The notes under the pieces: generated by a model
Seen by the model: the letters and a program-made list of their open reading frames with translations, nothing else
What the model was told of the DNA's origin: nothing
The model's database searches: none
In this document: one piece after another, positions 43,517 to 54,550 of the stretch
How positions within the stretch are numbered: the first letter of the stretch is position 1
How the letters are laid out: each line of letters begins with the position of its first letter
Assembly: GCA_049999765.1 (NCBI GenBank)
Contig: JBNGIQ010009298.1
Coordinates: 1-64,000 of the forward strand
Direction: 5' to 3'
Source: Phaeoceros laevis
Taxonomy: Eukaryota > Anthocerotophyta > Anthocerotopsida > Notothyladales
Length of the DNA: 64,000 nucleotides
Made by a program: the position numbers and the translations under genes

Positions 43517-43665
43517 TATCTAAGGAACTCTGTCTTTTGGATGTTGGAGGCTGTTCTTTTTTGGAGTGTTAGCTTTTTAGCAATAGGCGTTTTTATCTAA
43601 GAAACTCGGTGTTTTGAATGATGAGGACTGTTCTCTTTTTGGAGCGTTAGCTTTCTAGCAATAGG
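43517..43665. repeat. two-copy diverged tandem repeat (period about 77 bp)
   Basis: Two copies of about 71 bp both running from tatctaag to agcaatagg, with about 15% mismatches by eye. AT-rich and non-coding. Confidence 0.75.
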
Positions 43666-44668
43666 GCTAAAGTCCAAACACAAGTACATAGATTCTCTTA
43701 ACCAAGAAAACCCTTAGTCTTCTAATCCCTAGCTACCAATGCGACTCTTATTGTACATAAACCAGGGGGAACGTGCCCCTCCATCCTAACAAAGGTGCCC
43801 TCATGCACTACAAGAATACACACAGACTATTCTTGGTTTCTGAAGACTTGTTCTTGGTTTTTTTGAAAGGCATGTGCACTAATATATGAGTATTAGAAGA
43901 AAAAGCACTATTAGCGAATTCCAGAAAGAAATCAAGCACTTTTTTTTGGTGATTTATTGGACTTATTTCATAAAAACCGGGAGGATATCACATTGTGGGT
44001 CTAGGTCATCTAATCTACCAAGCTAGTTAACTAAATATCATTACCTACCTAACTAACTATCCTACTTTCAACTGCCGGTAATTGACTGCTAGCTACTGCA
44101 TGCAGAGCTGGTTGGAGTCTCGCATGAGGAGCCTTTGCCACTTGTGAATGTTCCTAGAGCTTCATACGATCTTGTTCTCAAGATGCTGTCGGGCTGCGCA
44201 GAGCTTCTCAAGCTTCCACCCACTATATTCTAGATTGGCTTCGTCAGCTTCACTTGCTGGTGGCGATGACTATAACACACTCAGATTCCTAACCTGGCAG
44301 ATAATTTGCTGGTCGGTCATGTCGGAAAGAACTTACAGTTGTTTGGCATTGGAGATTGTCATCACAACACTTGCAGGTTTCAGGCCACCAATCCCATATA
44401 GTCTCAGACCACACATCGTGCAGGGTAAGGAATTCCACGAGCCTCTAGCCTCTAGTCTCATCAATATGAATTCCAGTGTCGTCCCCGTAGTGGAATCAAG
44501 CACTTTGCCATATCGGTGCATACCAGGTAAGGTTTGCACGTCTTTAAGGGAGATTCACATGTAGCATTAATTGAATCAAACGGTGTAGGGGACTAAGTGG
44601 AGTACAGTGTAGAAGAGTAGGTCGACTCAAACATGCGCCCGTCCCAAACGCCCGCGGTGAACTTTGTT

Positions 44669-44801
44669 TCAATTTTCCTATCTATCATTTTCATTTACAC
44701 GTCACAGCCTTCATTTACACATCGCAGATGTCATCCACCACCGTGAAATGAACGCGTAGCTCCAATTTTCCTATCTATCATTTTCATTTACACGTCACAG
44801 C
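44669..44801. repeat. two-copy 39-bp direct repeat
   Basis: The 39-bp segment containing ttcctatctatcattttcat and tacacgtcacagc occurs at about 44669-44708 and again at 44762-44801, identical apart from its first base, with 54 bp between. Confidence 0.85.
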
Positions 44802-46009
44802 TTTCTTTCGTGTCGAGTCACTCTCATGCCGTGCCAGGCGGCACCTTCTCCGTCCCCGAGCGTGGCAGCCATCTTGCAAAGAGCGTGGGCACTACCTTGC
44901 CTCAATGTTCTGCGTGCCCGGGGACATTCGAGGCAGCACCGGCAAGCAGAGCAGCATTAAGAGCGAGCGCAAGGGCCTGGAGTCAGGGGGAGATCAATTT
45001 TGAGCGAGCTTAAATCATGCCGACCGATCTGGGAGTTCCTGCCAACCCGAGAGCCCGCGCCAATTTCCAAGTCGCCTTCGTCACCACAATGGTGGCTCTG
45101 GGTGCGCATGCATGCATGATCATGAGCTTGCAATTGCTTGCCGCTAACCCTTGCATGCTTGCCTGCTTCAAATTTGACCTATGAAGCCTTGGTGCCGGCA
45201 CCTTCAGTCTCATGAATTCGTCAGCTTGGCGCTGCAGGACTGGGCTGGTATGCGACCACTCATGAGCCCTTTAGGTCGAGGCTGGAGCCGCTCTCCTCCA
45301 GGTTATCGCAACTCAGCAGAGGAGGAAACAAACCTCCGACAGTACCACCGGCAACCTACCACGAAGGACAGAGGGACACAGCAGCTCCCAAGGCGGAGTC
45401 CCCGCACACGGGCATCACGGGGGGAGATGTTGAGGGCCGGAAGATGAGGCCTACCTGAGTCGTGCCGAAGAATGAGATGGAGTCAAGTTTGTGCCCTCTG
45501 CAAATCTAACCTAGGGTTTAGAAGCAAGTTCGCAGCTCTACAGCACATCCAGACAGGTCTTTAGGAAGTCAGGACTAAGACGTATCGACATGCTAATCGT
45601 GCACAGCTGATCAGGAGGGGGCCTGCGGCAGATTCGGAAGCAACAGCTTGAAATTAGCAAATCTGGGAGCAGCAAAATCCTATGAGTCTGTGAAGCCTGG
45701 ATGAACTCATGAAAATCAGGTGTGGCCAATTCTGCCCGAATACAGTTCCCGGACACCAACCACACAAAGGCAATGAAATGTTTTCAACAGGTGGAGTGCC
45801 TCAAATTTGGAGCAGCAGCCTGGATTGCTAAATGAATTCGTAACAAAGTTGTATGGATCACGCTGGCTAAATCCGATCATCTCCATTTGAAGTTACGACG
45901 TCTGAGGCATGTCTGACTGGGAATTGATCACTTGAGCTGGGCCAGGTCAGTGCCGAGGGCTCCACAACCTGAAGCACTCGTCTTCAGGAAAGCGATAGCC
46001 ACGCAGATT

Positions 46010-46917
46010 TTACCGGCGGGCCGACCCCACGCACTCCCACCTTAGAAAATACTTTGGCGGCACTACTCTGGCTCCCAGCATCTCCACTCCTGCCGTGAGA
46101 ATGGATCCATTCGCATGCCTAAAAAGCTCCATGCCATCGTGCAAAGCTAGGTGCACATTCAGATGCACCACTGTGAGCAGCGCAGGAGGGGTTTTCATTC
46201 CCTTAGGCACACCGTTCACCAGTTCCGTGGAGAAATGGATGTGCAGCTTAGGCTTGCCGTACACCTCCAACCGCAACCCGTTCTTGAGAACATCATTCAA
46301 CCGGGCCTGGGGAATTCCGTGAACGCACGTCGAGACGTCCGTTGCGCTGAGAATCGGTATCAGAATTTGCTTCCTGCTACATAGCTTCTGCCGGTATGGA
46401 TTGATGGTTGCCTTGAAATACCTGCCATTGGGAACACGCTCCGGCGCGAATCGGAGTAACTCCACGCAGCGAAAGTACTTACTTGGCAAAACCCCTGACC
46501 CGGACACTCCCTCGGTGACAATATCTCCACGAACAGCCTCACGCCATCTTTCATAGCCTTCGCCACGTCCAGGTGTATGAGCACTTCGGGAGGGTCGTTA
46601 TGTGTGACCACATTCGGCAGGTCCAGAAATGCCGAGAAGTAGATGGATTCTCGGTTCACCCTCCTCAGTCCGTGGTGCAGAATGGAATTCAAGTATATGA
46701 GATGCGTAAAGTGCACGCAATCTGGGACTTCCTAATGCTCGAGGATGGGCCTAAGGCCCCAGGTGGACATTGGCAGCTCTTCCTCCGAGTCTGGAGACCT
46801 AGGCTGGGATATCCCACCAACGGCCCCAGATTCTCCTGCATCCTCGTCACTGGGGTTGGTGGGATCGTGAGGCACCCATCGAGCCATGTGTCGAGTATGT
46901 TGCACCACCACCACCAA
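46010..46917 (-). pseudogene. tandem Tpt1-domain gene, broken
   Basis: The minus strand encodes two successive copies of the C-terminal (ADP-ribosyltransferase-like) lobe of Tpt1. An acidic leader (PSDEDAGESGAVGGI) ends in LRPILEH-TAG-EVPDCVHFT, so a nonsense codon sits where Tpt1 has LKPVVDAGEVAVCVHGT. Copy 1 continues LNSILHHGL and VLIHLDVAKAMKDGVRLF, then a one-base deletion shifts the frame before RGDIVTEG and LPSKYFRCVE. Copy 2 is intact: ILIPILSATDVSTCVHG, LRLEVYGKPKLHIHFS, VVHLNVHLALHDGMELF, VVPPKYFLRWE. The N-terminal lobe with the catalytic Arg-His is absent in both copies. It was probably made by duplication from a Tpt1 gene such as the one 11 kb away. Confidence 0.8.
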
Positions 46918-48024
46918 GGTGTAGCACAGCAGGAAAGAATTAGTACTATGTACTCTGGTGACAGAAAATAAAAGAACGAGAATGAGGCCTTCTTATATGC
47001 CGGAGGAAGCGCTAAAATCAAACTCCCCTGAACAAAATAAAACTCGCTATTTTGACAATTTTAGACAATTCCGTATGCAGAAGGTAGGACGGGTGAGCAC
47101 GTTGTGATGATGCTTCTAACTAACCAACCATATATAGCTACCAGTAACCAGATGCAACAAAATGAAACTTTATGATTTAAGAATTAAGGAGATTTAAGAT
47201 TAGAAAGTAGAATTTTAAGGAAGTTTATGTGTGATGCTGACGATATAAATCCTGCAGAGGTAGATCTTTTCTAACGATAGTTGGGTGTTCTCGAAAATCT
47301 CCAGGAAAGTGTTGGGACTATTGCAATGTTGGGAGAGTGCATCTCCTAGTCAGGAAATAACTGCAGGTCTGCTTGGGTGACCTTGATCTGCTGCGCATGC
47401 GTTTTGTGAAAGTGACCAAACATGCAGGCCTGCGTTTCGGTCTGACTGACAGATACCTGCGTTTTCCTGTTTGCAGGTTTGCTAAGCAAAAGGCCCTTAT
47501 ATTGATCGGACAGAGAAACGCATGCAGGGACATGGCTGCAGGCGTAGGATGTATGTTGCACAGCTCCTTCAAGACTTTCAAACAATTCAGTTCATCAGAG
47601 TCTTGTTCATCAACACTGATCTTTTGCTGATAGACTATTCTCTCCCGCTCCTTACAACCTGCATTCACAGTTCAACTCAGCAAGGATTTGTTATTTCTAG
47701 GGAACAGATTATGGCAAAATCAAGACCTAATCGGGCTGCCAAATAAATTAGGCCTAATTGATTGGCCAGATAAATTCTCCGAGCAGGCAGGCCTCCTTGG
47801 TGCTCCGAGTCGGCCTTTTGTCACTTTGGAGTTGCTATAAAAGTGCCCAAGCTTGGCCGGCATAGTTCATCGTGCTCACTTAGTTGGCCGGTCAAAATTC
47901 CTGCGACCTCCAGGGCAGCGCTAGCTACATCCACTAGGGTTTTGAACTCCACCAGCAGCTTGCCTTGCCTGCAGTACTGCTGATCGTGACCGTACAGGAA
48001 TGTTAATTAATCTTTAGAAGAAAG
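46918..48024. promoter_or_regulatory. intergenic region with a TATA box for the gene at 48 kb
   Basis: No gene is seen. TATAAAA at 47836-47842 lies about 185 bp before the ATG at 48025 and is a reasonable core promoter for it. The word cgcatgcgttttgtg and several gcaggcctgc-like palindromes occur near 47.4 kb without a clear role. Confidence 0.45.
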
Positions 48025-48886
48025 ATGTGGACGTCTTCAAATTCTTCCAAGGTACAGGAAGACAATGTGAGTACTAGCGCCGGCGACATGGACATCGAGG
48101 AAGAAAGAATGGGAGCCGCGAAGAAACAACTTCAGGTTAGGGTAACCAGGGATGTGGGAGCTTTGATAGTGAATATCCTCGGCAAACAACTTCTACGCAA
48201 CCTGCTGTGTTACAAGAGTGCGGAACCCCATGGCCAGTACAGTACTCAACTGCCTACAGGTTCTAGCACCGGTCTCCCTTGGGTTCAAGCCAGCGAGCTG
48301 CAAACACGCTTGGGCGGCGTGCTTGGGACTGCCACAGTTGACGAGCTTCGGGAAGCAGCAAAACATCTTTACAAACAGCCTCCACAATTGGGTCCGAACT
48401 TCCACGTTGTATGCAACGCACTGGAGCAGACGATTGAGGGAATCCAGTCCAACCTGCCGCTGATTGTGAGCTTGGCAGATTTAGATATAACTCCCGAAGT
48501 GCGTTTCGGGCGCAAGTTGCTGCTCAATTGGCAAGAGTGTTGTACGGCGTGGTTGGGCGAGTGGAGGCTTCTGCTGTTGTTCCACGTCTTGAGCAAGAAG
48601 CTCTTCCTCAAGTTCAAGATTGGCAGCGAGCAGTACGGGCACAGCCCTGAGTTAGCATCCGCAATACGCTGATTTTGTGCCACAGTTGGACGAGGCGTAT
48701 GCCGAGTCTCAAAAACATGGGCCGCACTTTGCTGCTGATAGTGTTGAGGTGCATACCATTTGCCACATATTCGAAAGGGGCGACAGTCTTGGGCTCTACT
48801 CTCCGGCACTGCTGGGGCAGTACCCCTTTGTGGTGGCTTTGTTGACTCGTAGGGACAAGTTGTGTGAGGTTCTAGTGCGTAGGTAA
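48025..48886 (+). pseudogene. broken gene of unknown function
   Basis: A 215-codon frame from ATG 48025 (TSAGDMDIEEERMGAAKKQL, TVDELREAAKHLYKQPPQLG, LNWQECCTAWLGEWRLLLLF) stops at 48672. Coding character then continues in the next frame (QYADFVPQLDEAYAESQKHG, VHTICHIFERGDSLGLYSPA, VALLTRRDKLCEVLVRR) to 48886. The frames overlap near 48655, so a single-base indel has most likely split one gene of about 280 residues; a sequencing error or a very short intron is the alternative. I do not recognise the family. The protein is helical and charged, with no signal peptide. A TATA box lies upstream. Confidence 0.45.
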
Positions 48887-49798
48887 ATTGGCATAGAGTC
48901 TGCCTAGAGACTAGTAGAGCCAGTAGACCATAGTACAGCAATCAGTTTGTGGTGAATGAGTTAAAACTGAAAAAAATCCAATAGTGAAAATAACATATAA
49001 TAATATTGAATTATTGAAAATGGAAACATCAAAGAAATCAACATAGTTCCGTTCAATCACGGCGTGTGGCCCAATTGGAACCACAAGCACGCACTAAAGC
49101 TTCTTCTTAATTCCAAATTCCAAACCTTGGAATCCAAAATGAATCTTCTTCAAGTTCCAAATTCCAAACCTTGGAATCCAAAATGAAATGCTTTGGTTGA
49201 TATATTGCTTGGCTCATGCACAAGATTGCCAAGGCCGTCGAACTTTGTTCACATCCATGGATAGGCTCTCGAAAGTGGTAGCAAAAACAAACGTAACGCC
49301 AACCTTGTCCAAAACGCCTGCGTTTCTGGCAGAGTCTATTGTCTCGTTGTGACTGGGGTTCTTGCTGTTATTCGGGTTTTTTTTTTTGGGTTTGGGGTCC
49401 GCAGTTACTCGGTTTTCCAGGAACCAATAATGTGAACATTGTAGGCCGGGCAAGTCAGCTTGACCATGTTAGACTAAGTTTCCGTGGAGTAGAATTCTTC
49501 TTCAGTTTGAGTCTTTGCGAAATTGAGAGCTCCATCTAAATCAGTACACCGTACTATGTGATAAACCGCTATTTACCCGAATTTCTATCGTGACAGAACG
49601 GCCGTTTAGAGGAGCACTAGCTAAACTGGGGCTTGTTGGCGTTGGCCGTTGGCCGGGATCTTCAGCAATATTATCATCGTTGTCTGATATCTACCGCTAT
49701 TGAGGGCTACCGGCACTCCTCGATCATAAATGGGGTGAGAGCCGGAGACGCCGAAAGGGGAAAGAAAAGTAAAAAAGAATCAAAAAGGGAAAAATAGG
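48887..49798. other. intergenic region with a 33-bp direct repeat
   Basis: No gene is seen. A 33-bp segment containing ttccaaaccttggaatccaa occurs at 49111-49143 and 49155-49187 (period 44 bp). A/T-rich tracts dominate. Confidence 0.5.
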
Positions 49799-49915
49799 TA
49801 AAGCATCACGACTTTCTCTTGAGGGGTCACCCATCTCAGTACTGATCCGCCCCAAGGGCGCTTGACCGCAGCGATCTGATGGGATTTGGAATAGTAGACC
49901 TGGTATGACCGCAGG
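49799..49915 (-). rRNA. divergent 5S rRNA copy
   Basis: The minus strand carries the recognisable 5S rRNA order: GGTCATACCAG, AATCCCATCAGATC, TCAAGCG, CTTGGGGCGGATCAGTACT and GATGGGTGACC, ending near GTCGTGATGC. Immediately downstream is TATTTTTC, a Pol III terminator-like T run. Several conserved positions differ from the plant consensus (for example CAAATCCCATCAGATC instead of CGGATCCCATCAGAAC) and the terminal stem pairs poorly, so it is a diverged or pseudo 5S copy rather than a clear functional gene. It stands alone, not in an array. Confidence 0.75.
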
Positions 49916-50132
49916 TACGTTATTGCAGATTTTTAAAAAAAATCTTGCCGTATTATAGCCACAACTTTGGCCGGGGCCACCAGCGTGGGGGTAGATCAGT
50001 CTCCACGCATGTGCTAGACCATATGGGTCTTACTACACCCTCTTTTGGACTCGCAGTCAGAGGTCCGTCCATCCGTCGGTCGCGAAGTGCGCATGCCGCG
50101 CAGGCAGACCTGCGGTGTTCGAAGATTTCATC
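49916..50132. other. short spacer before the TPR-SET gene
   Basis: 217 bp between the 5' end of the minus-strand 5S copy and the TPR-SET start codon. It contains a tttttaaaaaaaa tract. The promoter of the SET gene must overlap the 5S copy or lie within this spacer. Confidence 0.4.
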
Positions 50133-52553
50133 ATGCAACACGGTGTAGAAGAAATTGGAGGGGCCATAGCTGCGCGACTTAATGCAAGAGGCATCTTCTC
50201 TAGTGAGAGCTCAAGAAGTATGGACAAATCTGGCTTGGTGAGGTTCCATATCGCAGCAGCGGAGGAGTTCCAAAGAATTGTTGATGAAGTCGGCCCTTCT
50301 GCTACCAAGCTTTTCGGCTGCACGCTGTTTGACTTCAAGAAATCGTCAGATTCCGGATCGCGAGCAGATGAGCTCGAGCTTAAGAGGATCAATCTTCGCG
50401 ACATTGATCTTAGCAATTTCACTGAAACAGTGAGGAAGCGGGCTTGTTTTTGCAGATTTACAGGAGTGGTGGTTTGCGGTAAGCTTTGTGTGCAGGCTTT
50501 CAAGACAGCCGGCGTTCACACTGTCCTTGAAGACGAGAGTGAAAGTGGAGCAGCTGTCATTGTGCTGATCGACAACTCTGTTCTATCCACCGCAACCGGT
50601 GCGGAGGTGATGGCGAAGTTCCCCGTAGGGATGAAGTTGGCCATTAGGGAGCCAGTGTTCAGACAATTGTGGAAGGACGGAACAATTGGTATCAATATTA
50701 CAAATCCTGCAGATATTGTAACACTTGATGACAGTCGTGTTTCCGGCAGTGTGGTAACTGAAGAGTTCCTACAAGAGCAAGGAGTGATTGGCAGCTCAGA
50801 CGCCTTTCGTGTCTTAGGTAACTCGCATTTTGTCCACAAAGAATGGAAGAAAGCTGCGGAAGCCTACAAAATCAGTGCCGAAGTCTTGGTGGCCTATACG
50901 CTGAATGTACCAGTTAGGAACCAGGGGCGCCGGCCCTTCGAAATTCCAACTATCGATGCCTCGATCCTCAAAGAAAGGCTTACTACTGTTTACTCCAACA
51001 TGTGTGAGGCACTCCTGCGGCTTGGGAGTTACAAGAAGGCTTTGAGTGTTGCTGAAAAGTGTCTAGAGGTGAGCCCTAGCCATGAAAGGAGCTTGCTGCA
51101 GATGGCCAAAAGTCTACATGAGATGCAGCGCTACGAGGAGGCAATTGCTTGCCTACAGCTGCTTCAGTCGCTGGAGTCACGTGTTACCACTGACCGGTCC
51201 ATCTTGGATAGAGTGAAAGGCGCAGAAATAGCTGCTCGGCAGAGTCGTTCTGGCATCTACCATTTTGCCGAGTTCCTTGAAGTGTCTGAGCAAAAGAAGG
51301 AAGCCCCAAGCTGTGCTCAATTTTTAGGGCCTATCGAAATTCGTGTTGGCAGTGATCGTGAGCATGGAAGGCGGGGTATGTTTGCAACCAGAGATTTAAA
51401 AGCAGGGGAGCTTTTGCTGGTCAGCAAGGCACTGGTCTTAGGATCCACAAAAAAAGCACAGGCGAAGAGTGGGGCAAAGTTTTGTTTTACTTGGAGCCAG
51501 CAACCGCAGCCTGCAGCTGGCTGTACGACTGGTCTCCTTCAAGTTGGCTTCATTGACGCACTCCAGCAGGATATGATTGTGAAGGCAATTGCTAGGGCGC
51601 TAGATTCTGCTCAGTTCGCCAATCAGGTTTACAGTCTACAGGGTGGTGAGGCCACCAGTGACATACCTCCAGTAACTTTGTACACAGAAAACTGGGATGA
51701 CAATAAATATGTAGAGAGAGGCGTCGACGTTTGTCGAATTCGTGACACCATGTTGATCAACATGTTCGATGATGCTCTTTTTGGCTTGGCCTCCTTTTTC
51801 AACCATTCATGTGTTCCCAATTGCAAGAGCAGTGTCTATGGTGAATCCTTGTTCATCTCTTCAACACGTGAGGTAAGATGTGGAGAGGAGCTTACAATCA
51901 CTTACTTGAAGCTGTGCCACACCGTCCTGTTTCGCAAAGCTCGGATGCGAGTTCGTTATATTCCTTTCGAGTGCGACTGTCCAAGGTGCAAGTTTGAAGA
52001 GAAGGCATATGAGAACACTCCGGCTTTAGGAGATCTTGCCCGCAGGTTCAACGAGGCTCTCGAGCTCAAGAGTGGAGCGGACAGCCCTGCATGGAGGACT
52101 AACTTGTCTCGTCGGATGGTGCGGGAATGTGCTGAAATAGCAGGCAAACTGGAAAACATCCTTAAGAGCATCGATTGTGCATTTTTCAGCCTAAAAGAGA
52201 AGGATTGGATTCGCTGCTCTTTCTCAGCAGCCTACATGCCTGCATACTTTGACAAAGCACGAGACACAAAGCTTCACTTGGCTGTGGATGAGATCATGCG
52301 TGTTGTTGCATCGGTTGATGCAGGCTCTGAAGGTTTAGTCGCGTTTGCTGCTGCGGGGTTTGATGGTAGGCTGGGATTCATCGGAGGCAAGAAAGGTCCA
52401 GCTTACTTCTTGCACCTACTGAAGAAGTATTCAGCAAATATCTACTTGCCAACCAAAGACAGAGACTTTCGGACACTGCTCGATTGGAGTCGAACGTGCG
52501 CACCAGGTGGCATTAGTGTAGATGACTTGGGTAGCTTCAGTTTCAGTTTCTGA
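50133..52553 (+). CDS. TPR-SET domain protein (putative lysine methyltransferase)
   Basis: Single exon, 806 residues from the first ATG (a GTG six codons upstream was not used). Residues about 225-345 form TPR-like helical repeats (DAFRVLGNSHFVHKEWKKAA, LLRLGSYKKALSVAEKCLEV, LHEMQRYEEAIACLQLLQ). The SET domain follows: HGRRGMFATRDLKAGELLLV near 409, ASFFNHSCVPNCK near 556 (the NHSCxPN signature of the SAM and lysine pocket), GEELTITYL near 584, and post-SET Cys FECDCPRCKFEE near 613. This TPR-plus-SET order is that of the plant TPR-SET (SMYD-like) proteins, which methylate lysines on histones or other proteins using S-adenosylmethionine. The MYND zinc finger of animal SMYDs is not present. 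The N-terminal 220 residues are not recognised, though they include a short Cys-rich piece RKRACFCRFTGVVVCG. Confidence 0.9.
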   Translation: MQHGVEEIGGAIAARLNARGIFSSESSRSMDKSGLVRFHIAAAEEFQRIVDEVGPSATKLFGCTLFDFKKSSDSGSRADELELKRINLRDIDLSNFTETVRKRACFCRFTGVVVCGKLCVQAFKTAGVHTVLEDESESGAAVIVLIDNSVLSTATGAEVMAKFPVGMKLAIREPVFRQLWKDGTIGINITNPADIVTLDDSRVSGSVVTEEFLQEQGVIGSSDAFRVLGNSHFVHKEWKKAAEAYKISAEVLVAYTLNVPVRNQGRRPFEIPTIDASILKERLTTVYSNMCEALLRLGSYKKALSVAEKCLEVSPSHERSLLQMAKSLHEMQRYEEAIACLQLLQSLESRVTTDRSILDRVKGAEIAARQSRSGIYHFAEFLEVSEQKKEAPSCAQFLGPIEIRVGSDREHGRRGMFATRDLKAGELLLVSKALVLGSTKKAQAKSGAKFCFTWSQQPQPAAGCTTGLLQVGFIDALQQDMIVKAIARALDSAQFANQVYSLQGGEATSDIPPVTLYTENWDDNKYVERGVDVCRIRDTMLINMFDDALFGLASFFNHSCVPNCKSSVYGESLFISSTREVRCGEELTITYLKLCHTVLFRKARMRVRYIPFECDCPRCKFEEKAYENTPALGDLARRFNEALELKSGADSPAWRTNLSRRMVRECAEIAGKLENILKSIDCAFFSLKEKDWIRCSFSAAYMPAYFDKARDTKLHLAVDEIMRVVASVDAGSEGLVAFAAAGFDGRLGFIGGKKGPAYFLHLLKKYSANIYLPTKDRDFRTLLDWSRTCAPGGISVDDLGSFSFSF

Positions 52554-53786
52554 TGGATAGCCCGGAATCACTTGCTAGTTTCTCTTGATATGGCCTTTTA
52601 CTTGGGTGGTCATTGTCCCCGGCATCGTCGCAGAGTAACTGCTTCAGCCTGTTGCTTCAGTTGTGTTTGTGAGAGCACGATCACACTCTTAGGAAACCCT
52701 CACATTACGCAAGAATCAATGCGTCTGTTTCGTGACTTTAAAGAATGACTTGCAATTGGAAGCCCCACCTGCTTTAATTCGATGTGAAGTGCTGACAAGG
52801 AGCAGCTGAAGAGCTTGTTCTCTTCGTGGCTTCGCTGGGAAAAGGCACCAACCGTTGCAGTCCATATCACCTCGTTCCTCCTTGGCAGCTGATATTAAGG
52901 CATCCTTAGTGCTAGCGCTGGTCGCAAGACCAAAGGGTAATTTAGGTCAGAGATAAGCACCACTGGGCTTTGGACACGAGCACAATTCGACAGCCTAAAA
53001 TCTGGAACCTTTTTAGAAAGCACAAGGACTTGGAATTGAGAGCAGGAAGGCAATTTCAGATACGGCTAGACAGCTGCGGGACTGATGATGAGATCAGCCT
53101 TCATTGTCTGGACACAGCCTTGGCAACTGTTGGAGCTGATCGCAGCCTCCAGAATCGTGATCAGTTTCCAGCATAGCTGACTTGACTTCTTGCGCTTATG
53201 TCCTGTGAGTTCGTTGAAGACTTTGTTGGAGCTGGGTTCACATGTGTTCTGTCTTGCCGGCAGACAAATTGCAGCGGAACAAGAGCCAATCGCTAAACAG
53301 ACACCACCACCGACTTACTTGCCGTCCAAATTGCCGCTTGGCAACGCTGACGTGCTGACAAGTGTCCTCCAGCTGAGTGGAATCAGGCGGGCCCAGTACT
53401 GCCGGCCTGCCTGACCTCATCTTCCGTCAGTATGACAGTAGTATTCAGTGGCAACTGACGCCTGTTAACACCAGTCCCCACTCGCACCACTCTCGCCCCA
53501 CCATCAACAAGCTGCACTTCTGTCAACAGAGTTGCTGCCTGTCCCATCATCATCAGTGTGGTCCTTGCATTGCGCAGACAGTACCCTAAGGAGTCCCACA
53601 TTGGGAATTCATGCAGCCGGAAGAATGTCGCCTCCACACAGGCACATCTCTTCAAATAGGTGATCGGAGCCCGCAATCTGCCTTCGTCCCTCCCTCGCAG
53701 GTCTTGAAACAAGCTCCTCCTTCACCGCCATAGCCACTGCCTGACAAGCTAGCGCACGGCATCTGGGAGTCCTCCGTGCTTGCGAA
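52554..53786. other. intergenic region, no gene seen
   Basis: 1.2 kb with the 3' flank of the TPR-SET gene and the promoter of the thaumatin-like gene. Open frames of up to 109 codons (minus strand, 53383-53712) have no recognisable motif. Confidence 0.5.
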
Positions 53787-54550
53787 ATGGGAGGAACCGG
53801 AGGAGCTTCGGCTGCGGCTCTCTTCACTCTTCTTCTCGCGCTTGGGGGCGTTGTTGAAAGTGAGTAACATTCCTCCACCTACCAAGCTCCGCTCACCAGG
53901 TTGGTGCTCAACTAAGGACCTATCCTTACTCCTTCCCCTGCGCAGGCTGCAGCATCAACATTCGGAACAACTGCGGCTACAGAGTCACCACTTGCGCGCA
54001 ATCGGGCAACAATCCGATCCAAGAGTGGCAGCTGCAACCCAGGCGGTCGCAGCTGCTGGACTTCGGGGGGGCCGGGTGCACCTGGCAGGCGGGCGCGGTC
54101 TGGGCGTCGGTGAAGGGAGCGTGCCGGGCTCCAGGAGGACCTCCCAACGCCGCCAATGACCGGAACCTCGCCAACCTTGCCGAGTTCACCATCGGGGCCC
54201 CACAGGATTTCTACGACCTCAGCAACGTGAACGCCTACACCATCCCGCTGCTCATCAACCCAACCGCCATAGCCGGAGGCGAGGCCCGCAAGGGGTACCG
54301 CTGCGGCAGCCCGCGGTGCAGCGTGAGCAACATCCCGGCCCTATGCACCTCCGGCAACCAGCTGCAACGACTGCCGAGCACGGCCTACACCTGCATCAAC
54401 ACCGACGGCACCGCGGGCCGCGGTCCCTCCGCGGGCACCGCCGTGTTCAAGGCTGCCTGCCCCTCGGCTTACAGCTACAACTACGATGACGCCACTTCCA
54501 CCTTCACCTGCTCCACGGGCTCCAGCTACGAGGTCGTCTTCTGTCCCTAG
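53787..54550 (+). CDS. thaumatin-like protein (PR-5 family), secreted
   Basis: Two exons (53787-53859 and 53946-54550) around an 86-bp GT-AG intron, phase 1, 225 residues. Exon 1 is almost exactly a signal peptide (GGASAAALFTLLLALGG). Exon 2 begins CSINIRNNCGYRVTT and holds the thaumatin-like fold: FTIGAPQDFYDLSNVNAY, GYRCGSPRCSV and the C-terminal VFKAACPSAYSYNYDDATST. Twelve Cys are present in the mature part; canonical members have 16, small ones 10. PR-5 proteins are apoplastic, disulfide-rich and often antifungal or beta-glucan binding; an antifungal role here is inference. Exon 2 is clearly more GC-rich than its surroundings. Splitting signal peptide and mature protein on separate exons is common in this family in early land plants. 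Confidence 0.92.

Larger units (their letters stand above)
40735..46009. other. gene-poor AT-rich region of 5.3 kb
   Basis: No gene can be supported. The interval has several diverged tandem repeats (listed) and a hairpin at 41.4 kb. Open frames such as 41449-41634 and 44148-44564 (138 codons) show no recognisable domain. Repeated small duplications suggest old, decayed transposon or satellite DNA, but I could not identify LTRs or terminal inverted repeats. Confidence 0.5.

Noticed and set aside
44148-44564. 138-codon plus-strand frame
   Set aside because: No recognisable motif, no codon pattern distinct from its surroundings, and an equally long frame lies on the other strand.
45181-45447. 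Frame suggestive of a retroelement tail
   Set aside because: No reverse transcriptase, integrase or protease motif and no LTR could be found nearby.
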